NCBI RefSeq assembly: GCF_002968335.2 | Contig: NZ_CP134398.1 | Coordinates: 1,178,001-1,242,000, forward strand | Length of the DNA: 64,000 bases | DNA from: Mycobacterium sp. ITM-2016-00316 | GTDB lineage: Bacteria; Actinomycetota; Actinomycetes; Mycobacteriales; Mycobacteriaceae | Direction of reading: 5' to 3' | Part shown: piece by piece, positions 38,416 through 48,540 of the stretch | Numbering within the stretch: position 1 is the first letter of the stretch | Layout of the letters: every line of letters starts with the position of its first letter | Translations under genes and position numbers: made by a program | The notes under the pieces: generated by a model | The model's input: only the letters and a program-made list of their open reading frames with translations | The model's database searches: none | What the model was told of the DNA's origin: nothing

Positions 38416-39046
38416 GACGCCTTCGGCGTCGGCTGGACGCTTTGAGCAGTCTTCGGCGTCGGCTGGACGCTTTGAGACGCCTTCGGCGTCGGCTGGGCAC
38501 TCTGAGCGGCCAGGGGCGACGAAGATCGTCATCTCCGGTGGGTTCGGCTCCGGCAAGACCACATTCGTCGGCGCGGTCTCGGAAATCATGCCGCTGCGCA
38601 CCGAGGCGCTGGTGACCACCGCATCGGCCGGTGTCGACGGGCTGGATGCCACCCCGCACAAGAACACCACCACGGTGGCGATGGACTTCGGACGCATCAC
38701 CCTGGCCGAGGATCTGGTGCTCTACCTGTTCGGCACTCCCGGTCAGCGCCGCTTCTGGTTCATGTGGGACGACCTGATCCGCGGCGCGATCGGCGCCGTC
38801 ATACTCGTCGACATCCGGCGCCTGCAGGACAGTTTCGCCGCCGTCGACTTCTTCGAGGCCCGCAAACTTCCCTTCCTCATCGCGATCAACGAGTTCGAGG
38901 GGGCGCCACGACATCCGGAGGCCGCCGTGCGGCAGGCGCTGGCGCTGCGCGAGGACATCCCGATCGTCACCGTCGATGCCCGCGACCGGAATTCCGCACG
39001 CGCGGCGCTGATCGCGGTCGCCGAGTACGCCCTGGCCGCGGTGTGA
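38396..39046 (+). CDS. mfpB: Conservon small GTPase (MfpB-like) with a repeat-bearing N-terminus
   Basis: A 216-residue Ras-like GTPase homologous to Rv3362c; in M. smegmatis the equivalent MfpB works with MfpA on DNA gyrase. The P-loop GGFGSGKTT begins near residue 48, and G3 is in the LFGTPGQRRFWFMWDD region. The usual NKxD base-recognition motif is replaced by NEFE. GTG at 38396 has GGGAGGA 7 nt upstream, so the start is firm. Between start and P-loop lies an insertion of three 10-residue units (GRFETPSASA type) encoded by a DNA tandem repeat, which I do not remember in the tuberculosis protein. The stop overlaps mfpA by 4 bp. Confidence 0.88.
   Translation: MAFGRFETPSASAGRFEQSSASAGRFETPSASAGHSERPGATKIVISGGFGSGKTTFVGAVSEIMPLRTEALVTTASAGVDGLDATPHKNTTTVAMDFGRITLAEDLVLYLFGTPGQRRFWFMWDDLIRGAIGAVILVDIRRLQDSFAAVDFFEARKLPFLIAINEFEGAPRHPEAAVRQALALREDIPIVTVDARDRNSARAALIAVAEYALAAV
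38408..38497 (+). repeat. Three-copy 30-bp in-frame tandem repeat
   Basis: Units at 38408-38437, 38438-38467 and 38468-38497, with a decayed fourth start. Copies 1 and 3 differ only at the last base; copy 2 differs at four adjacent bases (CAGT for ACGC). Copies 1 and 3 contain a hairpin GACGCC-TTC-GGCGTC. The repeat spans the overlap of the DUF742 and GTPase genes and is in frame in the latter. Confidence 0.92.
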
Positions 39047-39603
39047 GCGAAGACCAGGTCTGGGTGGACCGTGAGTTCACCGGACACGACTTCCGCGATG
39101 ACGACCTGAGCCGGCTGCGCACCGAGCGGGTGGTGTTCGACGAATGCGATTTCAGCGGTGTCGATCTGACCGAATCCGAGCATCTCGGGTCTGCCTTCCG
39201 CAACTGCACCTTCCGCCGGGCCGCACTGCAGCACAGCACGTTCCGGCAGTGCAGCCTGCTGGGGTCGGTGTTCACCGAGACCCGGCTGCGGCCGCTTCGG
39301 TTTGTCGAGGTCGACCTGTCGCTCAGCGTGCTCGGTGGGTGTGACCTACGCACCGTCGATCTGTCGGACTGCCGGTTGCGTGAGGCGAACCTGGTCGGCG
39401 CGGACCTGCGCAAGGCGGTGCTGCAGCGCGCGGACCTGAGCGGCGCGCGGGTGCAGGACGCCAAGTTCGACGAGGCAGATCTGCGTGGCGCGCGCACCGA
39501 CCCGACCTTCTGGACGACGGCCAAAGTACGGGGCGCGCGCATCAACATCGAGCAGGCGCTGGCCTACGCCGCGGCCCACGGGCTGAACGTCCACGGCGAG
39601 TAA
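39043..39603 (+). CDS. mfpA: Pentapeptide-repeat gyrase-interacting protein MfpA
   Basis: A 186-residue right-handed beta-helix pentapeptide protein, homologous to M. tuberculosis MfpA (Rv3361c, 183 residues). The A(D/N)LXX-type repeats run from about residue 10 to 160 (DFSGVDLTES, NCTFRRAALQ, ADLSGARVQD, ADLRGART), then a short C-terminal helix. MfpA mimics B-DNA, binds DNA gyrase and gives low-level fluoroquinolone protection. GTG overlaps the GTPase stop by 4 bp (GTGA), placing it as the output gene of the conservon. Confidence 0.94.
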   Translation: MSEDQVWVDREFTGHDFRDDDLSRLRTERVVFDECDFSGVDLTESEHLGSAFRNCTFRRAALQHSTFRQCSLLGSVFTETRLRPLRFVEVDLSLSVLGGCDLRTVDLSDCRLREANLVGADLRKAVLQRADLSGARVQDAKFDEADLRGARTDPTFWTTAKVRGARINIEQALAYAAAHGLNVHGE

Positions 39604-39608
39604 CCCCA

Positions 39609-39661
39609 GCGATTTGTGGAGTCGCCGTCGGAATGACTCCGACAAAAACTCCACAAATCGC
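39609..39661. terminator. Nested inverted repeat between mfpA and the convergent ABC gene
   Basis: The outer arms GCGATTTGTGGAGT (39609-39622) and ACTCCACAAATCGC (39648-39661) are exact complements. An inner stem GTCGGA/TCCGAC (39627-39632, 39638-39643) sits in the loop. It fills the 63-bp gap between two converging genes, so a bidirectional terminator is likely. Confidence 0.65.
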
Positions 39662-39666
39662 AGTGG

Positions 39667-42277
39667 TCAGCCGGCCTTGAGGCGAATCTTGAAGCGCACG
39701 AAGGTCAGGTAGCCCACGCTCAGCAGCGCCAGCATGCCCATGTCGAACCACCATGCCGATGCGGTGTGCTCCCAGTGCGAGTCCTTGGGCGTCAGCGGTC
39801 CGGGCACCAGCTTGGTGATGTCCACCGTCGAGGCCGACGCCGCGTAACCCCAGCGCGCCGGGGTGAACCAGGACAGCTGATCGAGCACCAGACGGTCGGT
39901 CACCGGGATCATGCCGCCGGAGAACACCAGCTGGCTCATCACGGCCACCACCAGCAGCGGCATGATCTGCTCACTGGACTTGGCCAGCGCCGAGAGCGCC
40001 AGGCCGACCATGGCCGCGGTCACCGTCGTCGCCGCCATCACCAGGAACAGCTCGGCCGTCGGCGGCAGGAAGGACACCGCCCCCTGGGTCGGGCCGCCCT
40101 TGCCGGCAACCGCGATGGCGGTGACGATCGAGGACTGGATGATGGCGAACACCGCGTAGATGCACACCTTTGCCATCAGGTACGCCGTCGTCGACAACCC
40201 GACGGCCTGCTCGCGGCGGAAGATGGCGCGCTCACCGATCAGGTCGCGGACCGTCAGCGCGGTGCCCATGAAGATGGCACCGACGTTGAGCAGCACCAGC
40301 ATCTGGCCGGGTTCGTTGGGGGCGTCGCCCATCGGGTCCGGGATGCCGAAGCCGACGGTGCCGGGAACCGACAGCGACAGCACACCCATGATGAACGGCA
40401 GCACCGCCAGGAACGCGAAGTAGCCGCGATCGGAGATGATCAACCGCATCTGGCGGCGCGCGATGGTGGAGAACTGCCGCCGCACACTGGTTTTCGCGGG
40501 CTTGCCGAGATCGGCGGGCTGTGAGGAGGCCTCGGCCTGCGGCGGCGGGCCGCTGCGGGACAGGTAGCGCTGATGCGAGGCGTCGGGGTCACCGGCGACC
40601 GAGGAGAAGATATCGGCCCAGTTGGTGGTGCCCAGTTCCGGGCCAATCTGGCTCGGCGGTCCGTAGAACGCGGTCTTGCCGCCCGGCGCCAGCAGCAGCA
40701 CCTGATCGCAGACGTCGAGGTAGGTCAGCGAGTGCGTCACCACCAGCACCACGCGGCCGGCGTCGGCGAGCTGGCGCAGCATCGTCATCACCTGGCGGTC
40801 CAGCGCCGGGTCCAGGCCCGAGGTCGGCTCGTCCAGGATCAGCAGCGACGGGCCGGTCAGCAGCTTCGAGGGCCACCGAGGCCCGCTTGCGCTGACCGCC
40901 GGAGAGCTTGTCCACCCGGGTCTCCAGGTGTTGGGTCATCTTGAGTTCCTCGAGGACCTGCAGGACCACCCGCTCGCGGTCCTCGTTGGTGGTGTCCGGC
41001 GGCAGCCGCAGCTCGGCGGCGTACATCAGCGCCTGCTTGACGGTCAGCTGGCCGTGCACCACATCGTCCTGGGGGACCATGCCGATCCGGGAGCGCAGCG
41101 AGGCGTACTCGGCGTGAATGTCGTGGCCCTCGAAGGACACCCGGCCGTCGGTCGGATGCGTCAGACCGGCGACCTGTTTGGCGAACGTCGACTTACCGGC
41201 GCCCGACGGGCCGATGATCGCGGTCAGCGTGCCCGGCCGCGCGTCGATCGAGATGTTGTTCAGCAGCGTCTTGTTGCCCTCGATGGTCCACGTCAGGCCG
41301 CGGACCTCCAGGCCACCGGTGCGGGTGGCGGCCTGGGTCTCCGAGCCGCGGACCAGCGTCCCACCGGTGAACACCAGGTCGACGTTGCCGATGGTGACCA
41401 CATCGCCCTCGCGCAGCAGCGCGTCGTCGACGCGGGCACCGTTGACGAAGGTGCCGTTGATGCTGCGGTTGTCCAGGATCTCGGTGCCGCCGGGCCCGGA
41501 AACCAGGGTGGCGTGGTGCCGTGAGGCCAGGACGTCGGGGATGACGATGTCGTTGTCGGTGGCGCGACCGATCTTGATCCCGCCCGGGGGCACCTCGGGT
41601 GCCTTCCCCGGACGCAGGATCTTGAGCATGCTCGTCGCGAGATTGTTCTCCGACGGGCGCGGCACGGCGGTCGGACCCATGGCGGTCTGCGACGGGTCGG
41701 CCGGCGGGATGTAGGCGGGCTGGGGACGCGCGGCCGGCGGCGGGGCGTATGACTGCGGCGCGCTGGGCTGATACGGCTGCTGGCCCGTCGGCTGGTACGG
41801 CTGCGGTCCGGACGGATAGCGCGGCGGGTTCTGCGCCGGTGCGCCGCCGGTCGGCCACGCGGGCGGGGCGGGCGGGATCGGTGCCTGGGTCGGCCAGGAG
41901 GCGCTGGGCCTGGGTCCGGTGGGTGTCGGGACCGCGGCGGTCGGCGGGGGACTGCCCACCGAGCCCTGATGGCGCCCGACCTCGAAGGCCAGTTGCGGGC
42001 CGTCCGGGTTACCGATGTTGAGGAGCTGGCCGTCGACGATGTCGAGGGTCGGCACCCGCTGGCCGTTGAGGTACATGCCGTTGAGGCTGCCGTTGTCGAT
42101 GGCGATCCACCGGCCCTGATCGAAGCGCAGCACCAGGTGCGCGCGGGAGATCAGCGGGTGGGCGATACGGACATCGGCACGCAGATCGCGGCCGACGACG
42201 ACGTCGTTGCCTGCGGAGAAGGTGCGTGCGGACCCCTCGTATCGAACGGTCAGCGCGGGCGTTCCGGGGCGGCTCAT
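39667..42277 (-). pseudogene. Rv1747-like FHA-ABC exporter, interrupted by a 1-bp insertion
   Basis: About 870 codons in two frames. Frame one (from ATG 42277) encodes two FHA phosphothreonine-binding domains separated by a Pro/Gln-rich linker, then an ABC ATPase with Walker A GPSGAGKST and signature LSGGQRKRASVALE. There the frame breaks: the plus strand reads CAGCTTCGAG at 40861 where CAGCTCGAG would restore it. Frame two continues with LTGPSLLILDEPTSGLDP (Walker B) and an ABC2 membrane domain of about six helices to 39667. Without repair frame one stops at 40589 after about 92 wrong residues. A leaderless TACAGT -10 lies at 42286-42291. Either a real pseudogene or a sequencing error. Confidence 0.85.
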
Positions 42278-42364
42278 CGGGAACAACTGTATCGGTTGGG
42301 CTCAGCGGTGTGCCGGGCTGCAAGGGCGTTGTTGCCGATCTGAGGCGTTCTCGGCGCAGGATCG

Positions 42365-43588
42365 TCAGACGGTGAGCGTGTCCGGAGCGCCGGTGACCAC
42401 GCAATGGGTGTGGCTGTAGATCGTCGGCATGCATTTGTTGCAGTGCGTGCACAGCGCTTTGACCGTGTGGGCGTCCCCGTCGGCCTTGATGCGGTTGATC
42501 AGGTCGGGTTCGGCCAGCAGCGCACGACCCATCGCGACGAACTCGAATCCCTCGGCCATCGCCAGATCCATGGTTTCGCGGTTGGTGATACCGCCCAGCA
42601 GGATCAGTGGCAGCGACAGCTCGGCCCGGAACTGGCGGGCGTGCCGCAGCAGGTAGGCCTCCCGGTACGGGTATTCGCGCAGGAACTTCTTGCCGGTCAT
42701 CCGCATGCCCCAGCTGATCGGGGGTTTGAACGCACCGGCGAACTCCTTGAGCGGCGCGTCACCGTGGAACAGGTACATCGGGTTGACCAGGGAACTGCCC
42801 GCCGTCAGCTCGATGGCGTCGAGCCCGCCGTCATCTTGCAGCCACCTGGCGGTCTGCAGGGATTCGTCGATCGGGATGCCGCCGCGCACCCCGTCGGTCA
42901 TCGTCAGCTTGGCGGTGACCGCGATCTTCTTGGCCCCGTGCGTGTCGACGGCGTCGCGCACCGCCCGCACCAGCCCGCGCGCGACCTTGGCACGATTCTC
43001 CAGCGAGCCGCCGAACTCATCGGTGCGCCGGTTGAGCATCGGGCTGAGGAACGAACTTGCCAGATAGTTGTGCCCGAGGTGGATCTCCACCGCGTCGAAT
43101 CCGGCGTCGATGGCCAGCCGTGCGGCGTTGGCGTGCGCGGCGGTGACCGCGCGGATGTCCTCGGCGGTGGCCTTGCGGGCGAACCGCATGGAGAGCGGAT
43201 TGAAGAACCGCACCGGGGCCAGGGCCGGGGCCTTGTTGGTCTTGGCGTTGGCGACCGGGCCGGCGTGGCCGATCTGGGCGCTGATCGCTGCGCCCTCGGT
43301 GTGCACGGCCTCGGTGAGCCGGCGCAGCCCGGGCAGCGCCTCCGGCCGCATCCACAGCTGCCAGCCGTCGGTGCGCCCGCCCGGGGTGACGGCACAGTAG
43401 GCGACCGTTGTCATGCCCACACCGCCTGCCGCCGGGAGTCGGTGGTACTTGATCAGATCATCGGTGACCAGCGCATTCGGCGTGGACGCCTCGAAGGTGG
43501 CGGCCTTGATGATGCGGTTGCGCAGCGTCACCGGACCGAGTTTGGCTTCGCCGAACACGTCAGTGAACACTCCGGGCTGGATGTTCAT
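42365..43588 (-). CDS. Old yellow enzyme-family NADH:flavin oxidoreductase
   Basis: A 407-residue FMN TIM-barrel oxidoreductase similar to Rv3359. It has the [10 protein letters not shown] segment, the [30 protein letters not shown] motif typical of the 2,4-dienoyl-CoA reductase branch, and GGITNRE plus [14 protein letters not shown] near the phosphate site. The C-terminus ends in a Cys cluster (CTHCNKCMP...HTHC) that recalls the iron-sulfur ligands of larger relatives, although the second half of those enzymes is absent. ATG 43588 is preferred; the frame is open to 43606. Divergent from folD. Confidence 0.85.
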   Translation of the reverse strand: MNIQPGVFTDVFGEAKLGPVTLRNRIIKAATFEASTPNALVTDDLIKYHRLPAAGGVGMTTVAYCAVTPGGRTDGWQLWMRPEALPGLRRLTEAVHTEGAAISAQIGHAGPVANAKTNKAPALAPVRFFNPLSMRFARKATAEDIRAVTAAHANAARLAIDAGFDAVEIHLGHNYLASSFLSPMLNRRTDEFGGSLENRAKVARGLVRAVRDAVDTHGAKKIAVTAKLTMTDGVRGGIPIDESLQTARWLQDDGGLDAIELTAGSSLVNPMYLFHGDAPLKEFAGAFKPPISWGMRMTGKKFLREYPYREAYLLRHARQFRAELSLPLILLGGITNRETMDLAMAEGFEFVAMGRALLAEPDLINRIKADGDAHTVKALCTHCNKCMPTIYSHTHCVVTGAPDTLTV

Positions 43589-43603
43589 ACCGGGCGAGCC
43601 TGC

Positions 43604-43609
43604 CACAAT
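43604..43609 (+). promoter_or_regulatory. Candidate leaderless -10 of folD
   Basis: CACAAT ends 7 nt before the GTG at 43617 and resembles TATAAT at four positions. If it is the -10, the ATG at 43608 cannot be the start. Weak evidence on its own. Confidence 0.35.
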
Positions 43610-43616
43610 GACCTAC

Positions 43617-44462
43617 GTGGCAGCGACGACTTTGGACGGTAAGTCCACCCGCGACGAAATTCTCGACGATCTCAAGGGGCGGGTGGCCACCCTGACGGCC
43701 GCCGGCCGCACCCCGGGACTGGGCACCATCCTGGTCGGAGACGACCCGGGGTCGCAGGCCTACGTGCGCGGCAAGCACGCCGACTGCGCGAAGGTGGGCA
43801 TCAACTCGATCCGTCGTGACCTGCCCGCCGATATCAGCCAGGCCGCCCTGGACGAGACGATCGACGAACTCAACGCCAACCCCGAATGCACGGGCTACAT
43901 CGTGCAGCTGCCGCTGCCCAAGCACCTCGACGAGAACGCGGCCCTGGAGCGCATCGACCCGGACAAGGACGCCGACGGGCTGCACCCCACCAACCTGGGT
44001 CGGCTGGTCCTGGGCAAAGAAGCGCCGCTGCCCTGCACGCCGCGCGGCATCGTGCACCTGCTGCGTCGTTTCGACGTGCCGATCGCCGGTGCGCACGTGG
44101 TGGTGATCGGCCGCGGAGTCACGGTCGGCCGCCCGCTCGGCCTGCTGCTCACCCGTCGCTCGGAGAACGCCACGGTGACGTTGTGCCACACCGGAACCCG
44201 TGATCTTGCCGAGCTGACCCGGCAGGCGGACATCATCATCGCCGCGGTCGGGGTGCCCTATATGGTCACCGCCGACATGGTGAAACCCGGCGCCGCCGTG
44301 GTGGATGTGGGCGTCAGCCGGGTCGAGGGCAAGCTCACCGGTGACGTGGCGCCCGACGTCTGGGATGTCGCCGGTCACGTGTCGCCCAACCCCGGCGGGG
44401 TGGGCCCGTTGACGCGGGCATTCCTGCTGACCAACGTGGTGGAGCGCGCGGAGCGCGCCTAG
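43617..44462 (+). CDS. folD: Methylenetetrahydrofolate dehydrogenase/cyclohydrolase FolD
   Basis: A 281-residue bifunctional enzyme interconverting 5,10-methylene-, methenyl- and 10-formyl-THF with NADP. Visible are [22 protein letters not shown] (catalytic Tyr and Lys), [21 protein letters not shown], the Rossmann segment [17 protein letters not shown] and the C-terminal [14 protein letters not shown] at 43617 gives the same length as M. tuberculosis FolD; ATG at 43608 would add three residues. The stop TAG overlaps the next start (TAGTG). Confidence 0.93.
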   Translation: MAATTLDGKSTRDEILDDLKGRVATLTAAGRTPGLGTILVGDDPGSQAYVRGKHADCAKVGINSIRRDLPADISQAALDETIDELNANPECTGYIVQLPLPKHLDENAALERIDPDKDADGLHPTNLGRLVLGKEAPLPCTPRGIVHLLRRFDVPIAGAHVVVIGRGVTVGRPLGLLLTRRSENATVTLCHTGTRDLAELTRQADIIIAAVGVPYMVTADMVKPGAAVVDVGVSRVEGKLTGDVAPDVWDVAGHVSPNPGGVGPLTRAFLLTNVVERAERA

Positions 44463-44755
44463 TGACCGCAAAGGAGTTCGCCCGCAAGGTCTTTGCCGGC
44501 CAGTGGCCGATCCTGCTGGTCGGCCTGATACTCCTGGCCGCACTGGGGCTGGTGATCGCCGGGTACTGGCGCCGCGGCGCGCTCGTCATCGGGATCGCCG
44601 TCGGGGTGGCGGCAGCTCTGCGGCTGGCGCTCTCCGACGACCGCGCCGGTCTGCTGGTGATCCGTTCCCGCACCATCGATTTTGTGACCACCGCGACCGT
44701 CAGCGCGACGATGCTCTACATTGCCTGGACCATCGACCCGCTGGGGACGTCCTGA
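44462..44755 (+). CDS. DUF3017 membrane protein
   Basis: A 97-residue integral membrane protein with three hydrophobic segments, matching Rv3355c (DUF3017) in length and position after folD. Its GTG overlaps the folD stop by one base. Function unknown. Confidence 0.87.
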   Translation: MTAKEFARKVFAGQWPILLVGLILLAALGLVIAGYWRRGALVIGIAVGVAAALRLALSDDRAGLLVIRSRTIDFVTTATVSATMLYIAWTIDPLGTS

Positions 44756-44756
44756 C

Positions 44757-45224
44757 TCAGGATTGTTCGGGCTGAATCGCCAAGCGCCCCAGCGTCACAC
44801 CTGAGCCGATCATGGCGACCGCCAAACCGAGGTGCAGCCAGTTGTCGGCAGCATTGACCGGCACGACGTTCAGCGGGCCGTGGTGATCGATCGCCAGCCC
44901 GTAGACCCACAGCACCGCGTATGCGGCGCCGCCCCAGAGCAGATACGCCTTGGCCGACGCCGCGGTCCGGGCGAGAATCAGGCCGGCGATCCCGAACGCC
45001 AGGTGCACGACGTTGTGCAGGATCGACACCGCGAACACTCCGAGCAGCAGCGCGCCGGAGTGGTGACCGGCCCAGCTCAGTTCGTCGAAGTCACTGGTGA
45101 TACCCGGGATGAAGCCCGCGACCCCGAACACCAGGAACACCGCCCCGATCACCATGGCGGCGATCTGCACCACGGGGGCGTTGCCTCCGGCTGCCATGAG
45201 ACGGTCTCGGTCACGCTTGGACAT
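44757..45224 (-). CDS. DUF4383 membrane protein behind a SigF-type promoter
   Basis: A 155-residue membrane protein with four hydrophobic segments (IAAMVIGAVFLVFGVAGFI; GALLLGVFAVSILHNVVHLAFGIAGLI; and two more), of the DUF4383 type. The HNVVHLAFGIAGL motif is characteristic. ATG at 45224 has AGAGG 6 nt upstream; a GTG at 45245 is also possible and would be leaderless from the promoter at 45252-45278. The alternative sigma factor suggests a stress or stationary-phase role. Its stop lies 1 bp from the convergent DUF3017 gene. Confidence 0.82.
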   Translation of the reverse strand: MSKRDRDRLMAAGGNAPVVQIAAMVIGAVFLVFGVAGFIPGITSDFDELSWAGHHSGALLLGVFAVSILHNVVHLAFGIAGLILARTAASAKAYLLWGGAAYAVLWVYGLAIDHHGPLNVVPVNAADNWLHLGLAVAMIGSGVTLGRLAIQPEQS

Positions 45225-45251
45225 CGCGGGCCTCTCGTCGTTCACCGTCTA

Positions 45252-45278
45252 CTACCCATTCGGGGAAACGAATATTCC
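45252..45278 (-). promoter_or_regulatory. SigF-type promoter
   Basis: On the minus strand GGAAT (45278-45274) and GGGTAG (45257-45252) are separated by 16 bp, fitting the mycobacterial SigF consensus GGWWT-N16/17-GGGTA. The -10 ends 6 nt before a GTG and 27 nt before the preferred ATG of the DUF4383 gene. Confidence 0.65.
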
Positions 45279-45302
45279 GGCGTCGGTGTCAATGACGCCA
45301 GA

Positions 45303-46034
45303 TCATGGCAGCGTCGCCCGGATTCCGACCGTGATGTAGGGCAGCGCCAAACCGGTGCTGTTGGCCAGCGCCGGATGGGTGGCCAGCAGTTCGCGGACCT
45401 TCTCCAGGGTGCGGGTGCGCACCTCGGTGGGCGAGGTGATGCAGTAGCTGCGGGACGCCACCAGATCGATGAGCGCCTGCGGGGTCAGGTAGCTGGTCCA
45501 CTCCACCCGATTGCGTTCCACATCGGTGAACGGCGTACTCAGCGTCACCTCGTCGCTGAGCGGATCGTGCTCGTGCCCGATGATGGCGCCGAGATCCTTG
45601 ACCCAGCCCATCCGTTCGTCGCGGGTGTTCCACACCAGCCCGAGTCGGCCACCGGGGCGTAGCACCCGGGCGATCTCCTGTGCGGCGCGTTTCGGGTCGA
45701 ACCAGTGCCAGGCCTGGGCCACCAGCACGGAATCAACGCTGTTGTCCGGCAACGGAATCTCTTCGGCCGTACCCAGCAGCGCCGGGGTCTGCGGCAGAGA
45801 GTGGCTGAGGACTTCCAGCATCTCGGGAATCGGGTCCACGGCCATCACGTCCAGGCCGCGCTCGACGAGCCGCACGGTCAGCTTGCCGGTCCCCGCGCCG
45901 AGGTCCAGCACCCGTTGCGCGCCGGTCGGCAACAGCCAGTCGATGGCCTCCGGCGGGTAGGACGGCCTCCCGCGTTCGTAGGCGGCGGCCTCCTCGCCGA
46001 ACGACAGGGATCCCTGCTTGTTCGACGGGCTCAC
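45303..46034 (-). CDS. Class I SAM-dependent methyltransferase (Rv3342-like)
   Basis: A 243-residue methyltransferase with motif [16 protein letters not shown] near residue 43, then [14 protein letters not shown] and the AQAWHWFDP segment typical of the SAM-dependent methyltransferase 11 group. GTG at 46034 overlaps the metX stop by 4 bp (GTGA) and yields the same length as Rv3342. It is the third gene of the metY-metX operon and so under SAM-IV control; its substrate is unknown. Confidence 0.87.
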   Translation of the reverse strand: MSPSNKQGSLSFGEEAAAYERGRPSYPPEAIDWLLPTGAQRVLDLGAGTGKLTVRLVERGLDVMAVDPIPEMLEVLSHSLPQTPALLGTAEEIPLPDNSVDSVLVAQAWHWFDPKRAAQEIARVLRPGGRLGLVWNTRDERMGWVKDLGAIIGHEHDPLSDEVTLSTPFTDVERNRVEWTSYLTPQALIDLVASRSYCITSPTEVRTRTLEKVRELLATHPALANSTGLALPYITVGIRATLP

Positions 46035-47158
46035 CGGGACGCGATTTCCAGGGTCTGCCGGATCAGCGGAGCCACCGCCTCGGTCTCCACCAGGAACCCG
46101 TCGTGGCCGTAGATCGAATCGACAACCTTCAGTTCGGCGCATCCGGGCAGCAGGTCGGCCAGTTCCTGCTGCTGGCGCAGCGGGTACAGCCGGTCGGAGG
46201 TGATGCCCGCGACGAGCACCGGCACCGGGCAGCCGGCCAGCGCGGCCTCCACGCCACCGCGGTCGCGGCCGACATCGTGGCTGCTCAGTGCGTCGGTGAG
46301 CGCGACGTAGGTGCCGGCGTCGAACCGGGACACCAGCTTGCCGCCCTGATGTTCCAGGTAGCTCTGCACGGCGTAGCGCCCACCGTTGGTGGGGTCCTCG
46401 TCGCCCTGGGCGTCATTGCCGAACCGGGAGTCCAGCTCGGCCTCGCCGCGGTAGGTGAGGTGCGCGACGCGTCGCGCGATCTCCAGACCCGCGGCCGGGC
46501 CGCGGCCGGTGTCGTAGTAGTCGCCGCCGTTCCAGTCCGGGTCGGCCTTGATCGCGGCAACCTGGGTGCTCTGGGTGCCGATCTGATCGGCGGTGGCGCG
46601 AGCGCCGACCGCCAGGACCAGTCCGGCGCGCACGGTGTCCGGGTGCCCGACGATCCACTCCAGTGCCCGTGCACCACCCATCGAGCCGCCGATCACCGCG
46701 GCCACCTCGGTGATCCCTAGCGCGGCCAGCGCGGCGAGATCGGCATTGACCTGGTCGCGGATGGTGATCGCCGGGAACCTTGAGCCCCAGGGCTTTCCGT
46801 CGGGAGCGATAGAGCTGGGCCCGGTGGAACCGCGGCAACCGCCGAGCGCATTGGTGGCGATGGCGCACCAGCGGTCGGTGTCGATCGTCGCGCCGGGCCC
46901 GGCCACGCCGTCCCACCAGCCCGGTGTCGGATGGTCGGGGCCCGCCGGGCCGGTGATGTGCGAATCGCCGGTGAGTGCGTGCAGCACCATGACGACGTTG
47001 TCGCGTTCGCGGTTCAGCTCGCCCCAGCGTTGCACCGCGATCGATACATCGTCGAGGACCACACCGCTTTCCAGCGTCAGGGCGCCGATGTGGACGACCC
47101 CGAGCTCACCTTCTGCGGGCAGAGTCGGCACGTCGCTCAGTATGTCGAAGATGGTCAT
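46031..47158 (-). CDS. metX: Homoserine O-acetyltransferase
   Basis: A 375-residue alpha/beta-hydrolase-fold enzyme that acetylates homoserine with acetyl-CoA for methionine synthesis (called metA in M. tuberculosis). The nucleophile S159 is in GGSMGG, and the catalytic His is in YGHDGFLVE near the C-terminus. HALTGDSH and [10 protein letters not shown] are family signatures. It begins 9 bp after the metY stop. Confidence 0.96.
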   Translation of the reverse strand: MTIFDILSDVPTLPAEGELGVVHIGALTLESGVVLDDVSIAVQRWGELNRERDNVVMVLHALTGDSHITGPAGPDHPTPGWWDGVAGPGATIDTDRWCAIATNALGGCRGSTGPSSIAPDGKPWGSRFPAITIRDQVNADLAALAALGITEVAAVIGGSMGGARALEWIVGHPDTVRAGLVLAVGARATADQIGTQSTQVAAIKADPDWNGGDYYDTGRGPAAGLEIARRVAHLTYRGEAELDSRFGNDAQGDEDPTNGGRYAVQSYLEHQGGKLVSRFDAGTYVALTDALSSHDVGRDRGGVEAALAGCPVPVLVAGITSDRLYPLRQQQELADLLPGCAELKVVDSIYGHDGFLVETEAVAPLIRQTLEIASR

Positions 47159-47167
47159 CGGGCCGCC

Positions 47168-48499
47168 TCACACCGACGCGACACTCTGGCCGGCACCGGA
47201 GAAGGCCTGGGCCGCGGCGAACCCCCGGTCCAGGTCGGCCAGGATGTCGTCGATCCCCTCGATGCCCACCGCGAGGCGCACCAGCCCGGGCGTGACGCCG
47301 GTGGTGAGCTGCTCCTCAGCGGTCAGCTGCTGATGGGTGGTGGAGGCCGGGTGGATGACCAGCGACCGCACATCGCCGATATTGGCGACATGGCTGTGCA
47401 GGGTCAGCGCGTTGACGAAGGCCTTCCCGGCTTCGATGCCCCCGGCCAGTTCGAAGGCCAGCACCGCGCCGGTGCCCTTGGGGGCAATTGTGCGGCCCAG
47501 CTCATACCAGGGTGAGGTGGGCAGGCCGGCGTAGTTCACCGAGATGACGTCCTCGCGCCCGGACAGGTATTCGGCCACCCGCTGGGCGTTGGCGACATGC
47601 CGTTCGATGCGCAACGACAACGTCTCCAGGCCCTGGGCGATGAGGAAGGCATTGAACGGTGCCAGCGCCGATCCCAGATCGCGCAGCAGCTGCACACGCG
47701 CCTTGAGCGCATACGCGGGCGGGCCGAGCTCGGAGAACACCACCCCGTGATAGCTGGGGTCCGGCTCGGTGAAACCGGGGTGACGGCCCTGGGTCCAGTC
47801 GAAGGTGCCGCTGTCGACGATGACGCCCGCGATCGCGGTGCCGTGACCGCCGAGGTACTTGGTCGCGGAGTGCACCACGATGTCGGCACCGTGGGCGATC
47901 GGCTGGATCAGGTACGGGGTGGCGATGGTGTTGTCGACGATCAGCGGTATGCCCTGCTCGTGGGCCACGCCCGAGACGCCGGGGATGTCGAGGATGTCGA
48001 TCTGGGGGTTGGAGATGGTCTCGGCGAAGAATGCCTTGGTGTTGGGCCGGATCGCGGTGCGCCAGGACTCCAGGTCATCGGGATTCTCCACGAAGCTGAC
48101 CTCGATACCGAGCTTGGGCAGCGTGTAGTGGAACAGGTTGTACGTGCCGCCGTAGAGCCGCGGGCTCGACACGATGTGATCCCCGGCGCCGGCCAGGTTC
48201 AGGATCGCGAACGTCTCGGCGGCCTGCCCGGAGGACAGGAACAGCGCCGCGACACCGCCTTCGAGGGCCGCCACCCGCTGCTCGATGACATCGGTGGTCG
48301 GATTCATGATCCGGGTGTAGATGTTGCCGGGCTCGGCCAGTCCGAACAGCGCGGCCGCGTGGTCGGTGTCGCGGAACGTGTAGGACGTGGTCTGGTAGAT
48401 CGGCAGGGCCCGGGCGTTGGTCGCCGTGTCGGGGGTCTGGCCGGCATGTACCTGCTTGGTCTCGAAAGACCAGGTGGTGGGATCTTGTGGCGTGCTCAC
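47168..48499 (-). CDS. metY: O-acetylhomoserine sulfhydrylase
   Basis: A 443-residue PLP enzyme that forms homocysteine from O-acetylhomoserine and sulfide (metC in M. tuberculosis naming). PLP is bound at K214 ([10 protein letters not shown]). QTTSYTFRD and [14 protein letters not shown] are typical of the gamma-family. GTG start with GGAGGT at 48508-48513. It is led by a SAM-IV riboswitch, so the operon should be shut down when S-adenosylmethionine is plentiful. Confidence 0.96.
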   Translation of the reverse strand: MSTPQDPTTWSFETKQVHAGQTPDTATNARALPIYQTTSYTFRDTDHAAALFGLAEPGNIYTRIMNPTTDVIEQRVAALEGGVAALFLSSGQAAETFAILNLAGAGDHIVSSPRLYGGTYNLFHYTLPKLGIEVSFVENPDDLESWRTAIRPNTKAFFAETISNPQIDILDIPGVSGVAHEQGIPLIVDNTIATPYLIQPIAHGADIVVHSATKYLGGHGTAIAGVIVDSGTFDWTQGRHPGFTEPDPSYHGVVFSELGPPAYALKARVQLLRDLGSALAPFNAFLIAQGLETLSLRIERHVANAQRVAEYLSGREDVISVNYAGLPTSPWYELGRTIAPKGTGAVLAFELAGGIEAGKAFVNALTLHSHVANIGDVRSLVIHPASTTHQQLTAEEQLTTGVTPGLVRLAVGIEGIDDILADLDRGFAAAQAFSGAGQSVASV

Positions 48500-48540
48500 G
48501 GGAACGAACCTCCATCTGTGTCTGGGGGCCCGTCGGTGCG

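Noticed and set aside
38408..38497. CRISPR-like repeats
   Set aside because: Units are directly adjacent without spacers and lie in frame inside a coding sequence.
39667..40791. Separate ABC permease gene
   Set aside because: It starts in the middle of an ATPase domain after Walker B and is continuous with the upstream frame once the extra base at 40865/40866 is removed.
40855..40875. Programmed ribosomal frameshift in the FHA-ABC gene
   Set aside because: No slippery heptamer or stimulatory hairpin was seen, and the family encodes a single continuous protein elsewhere.
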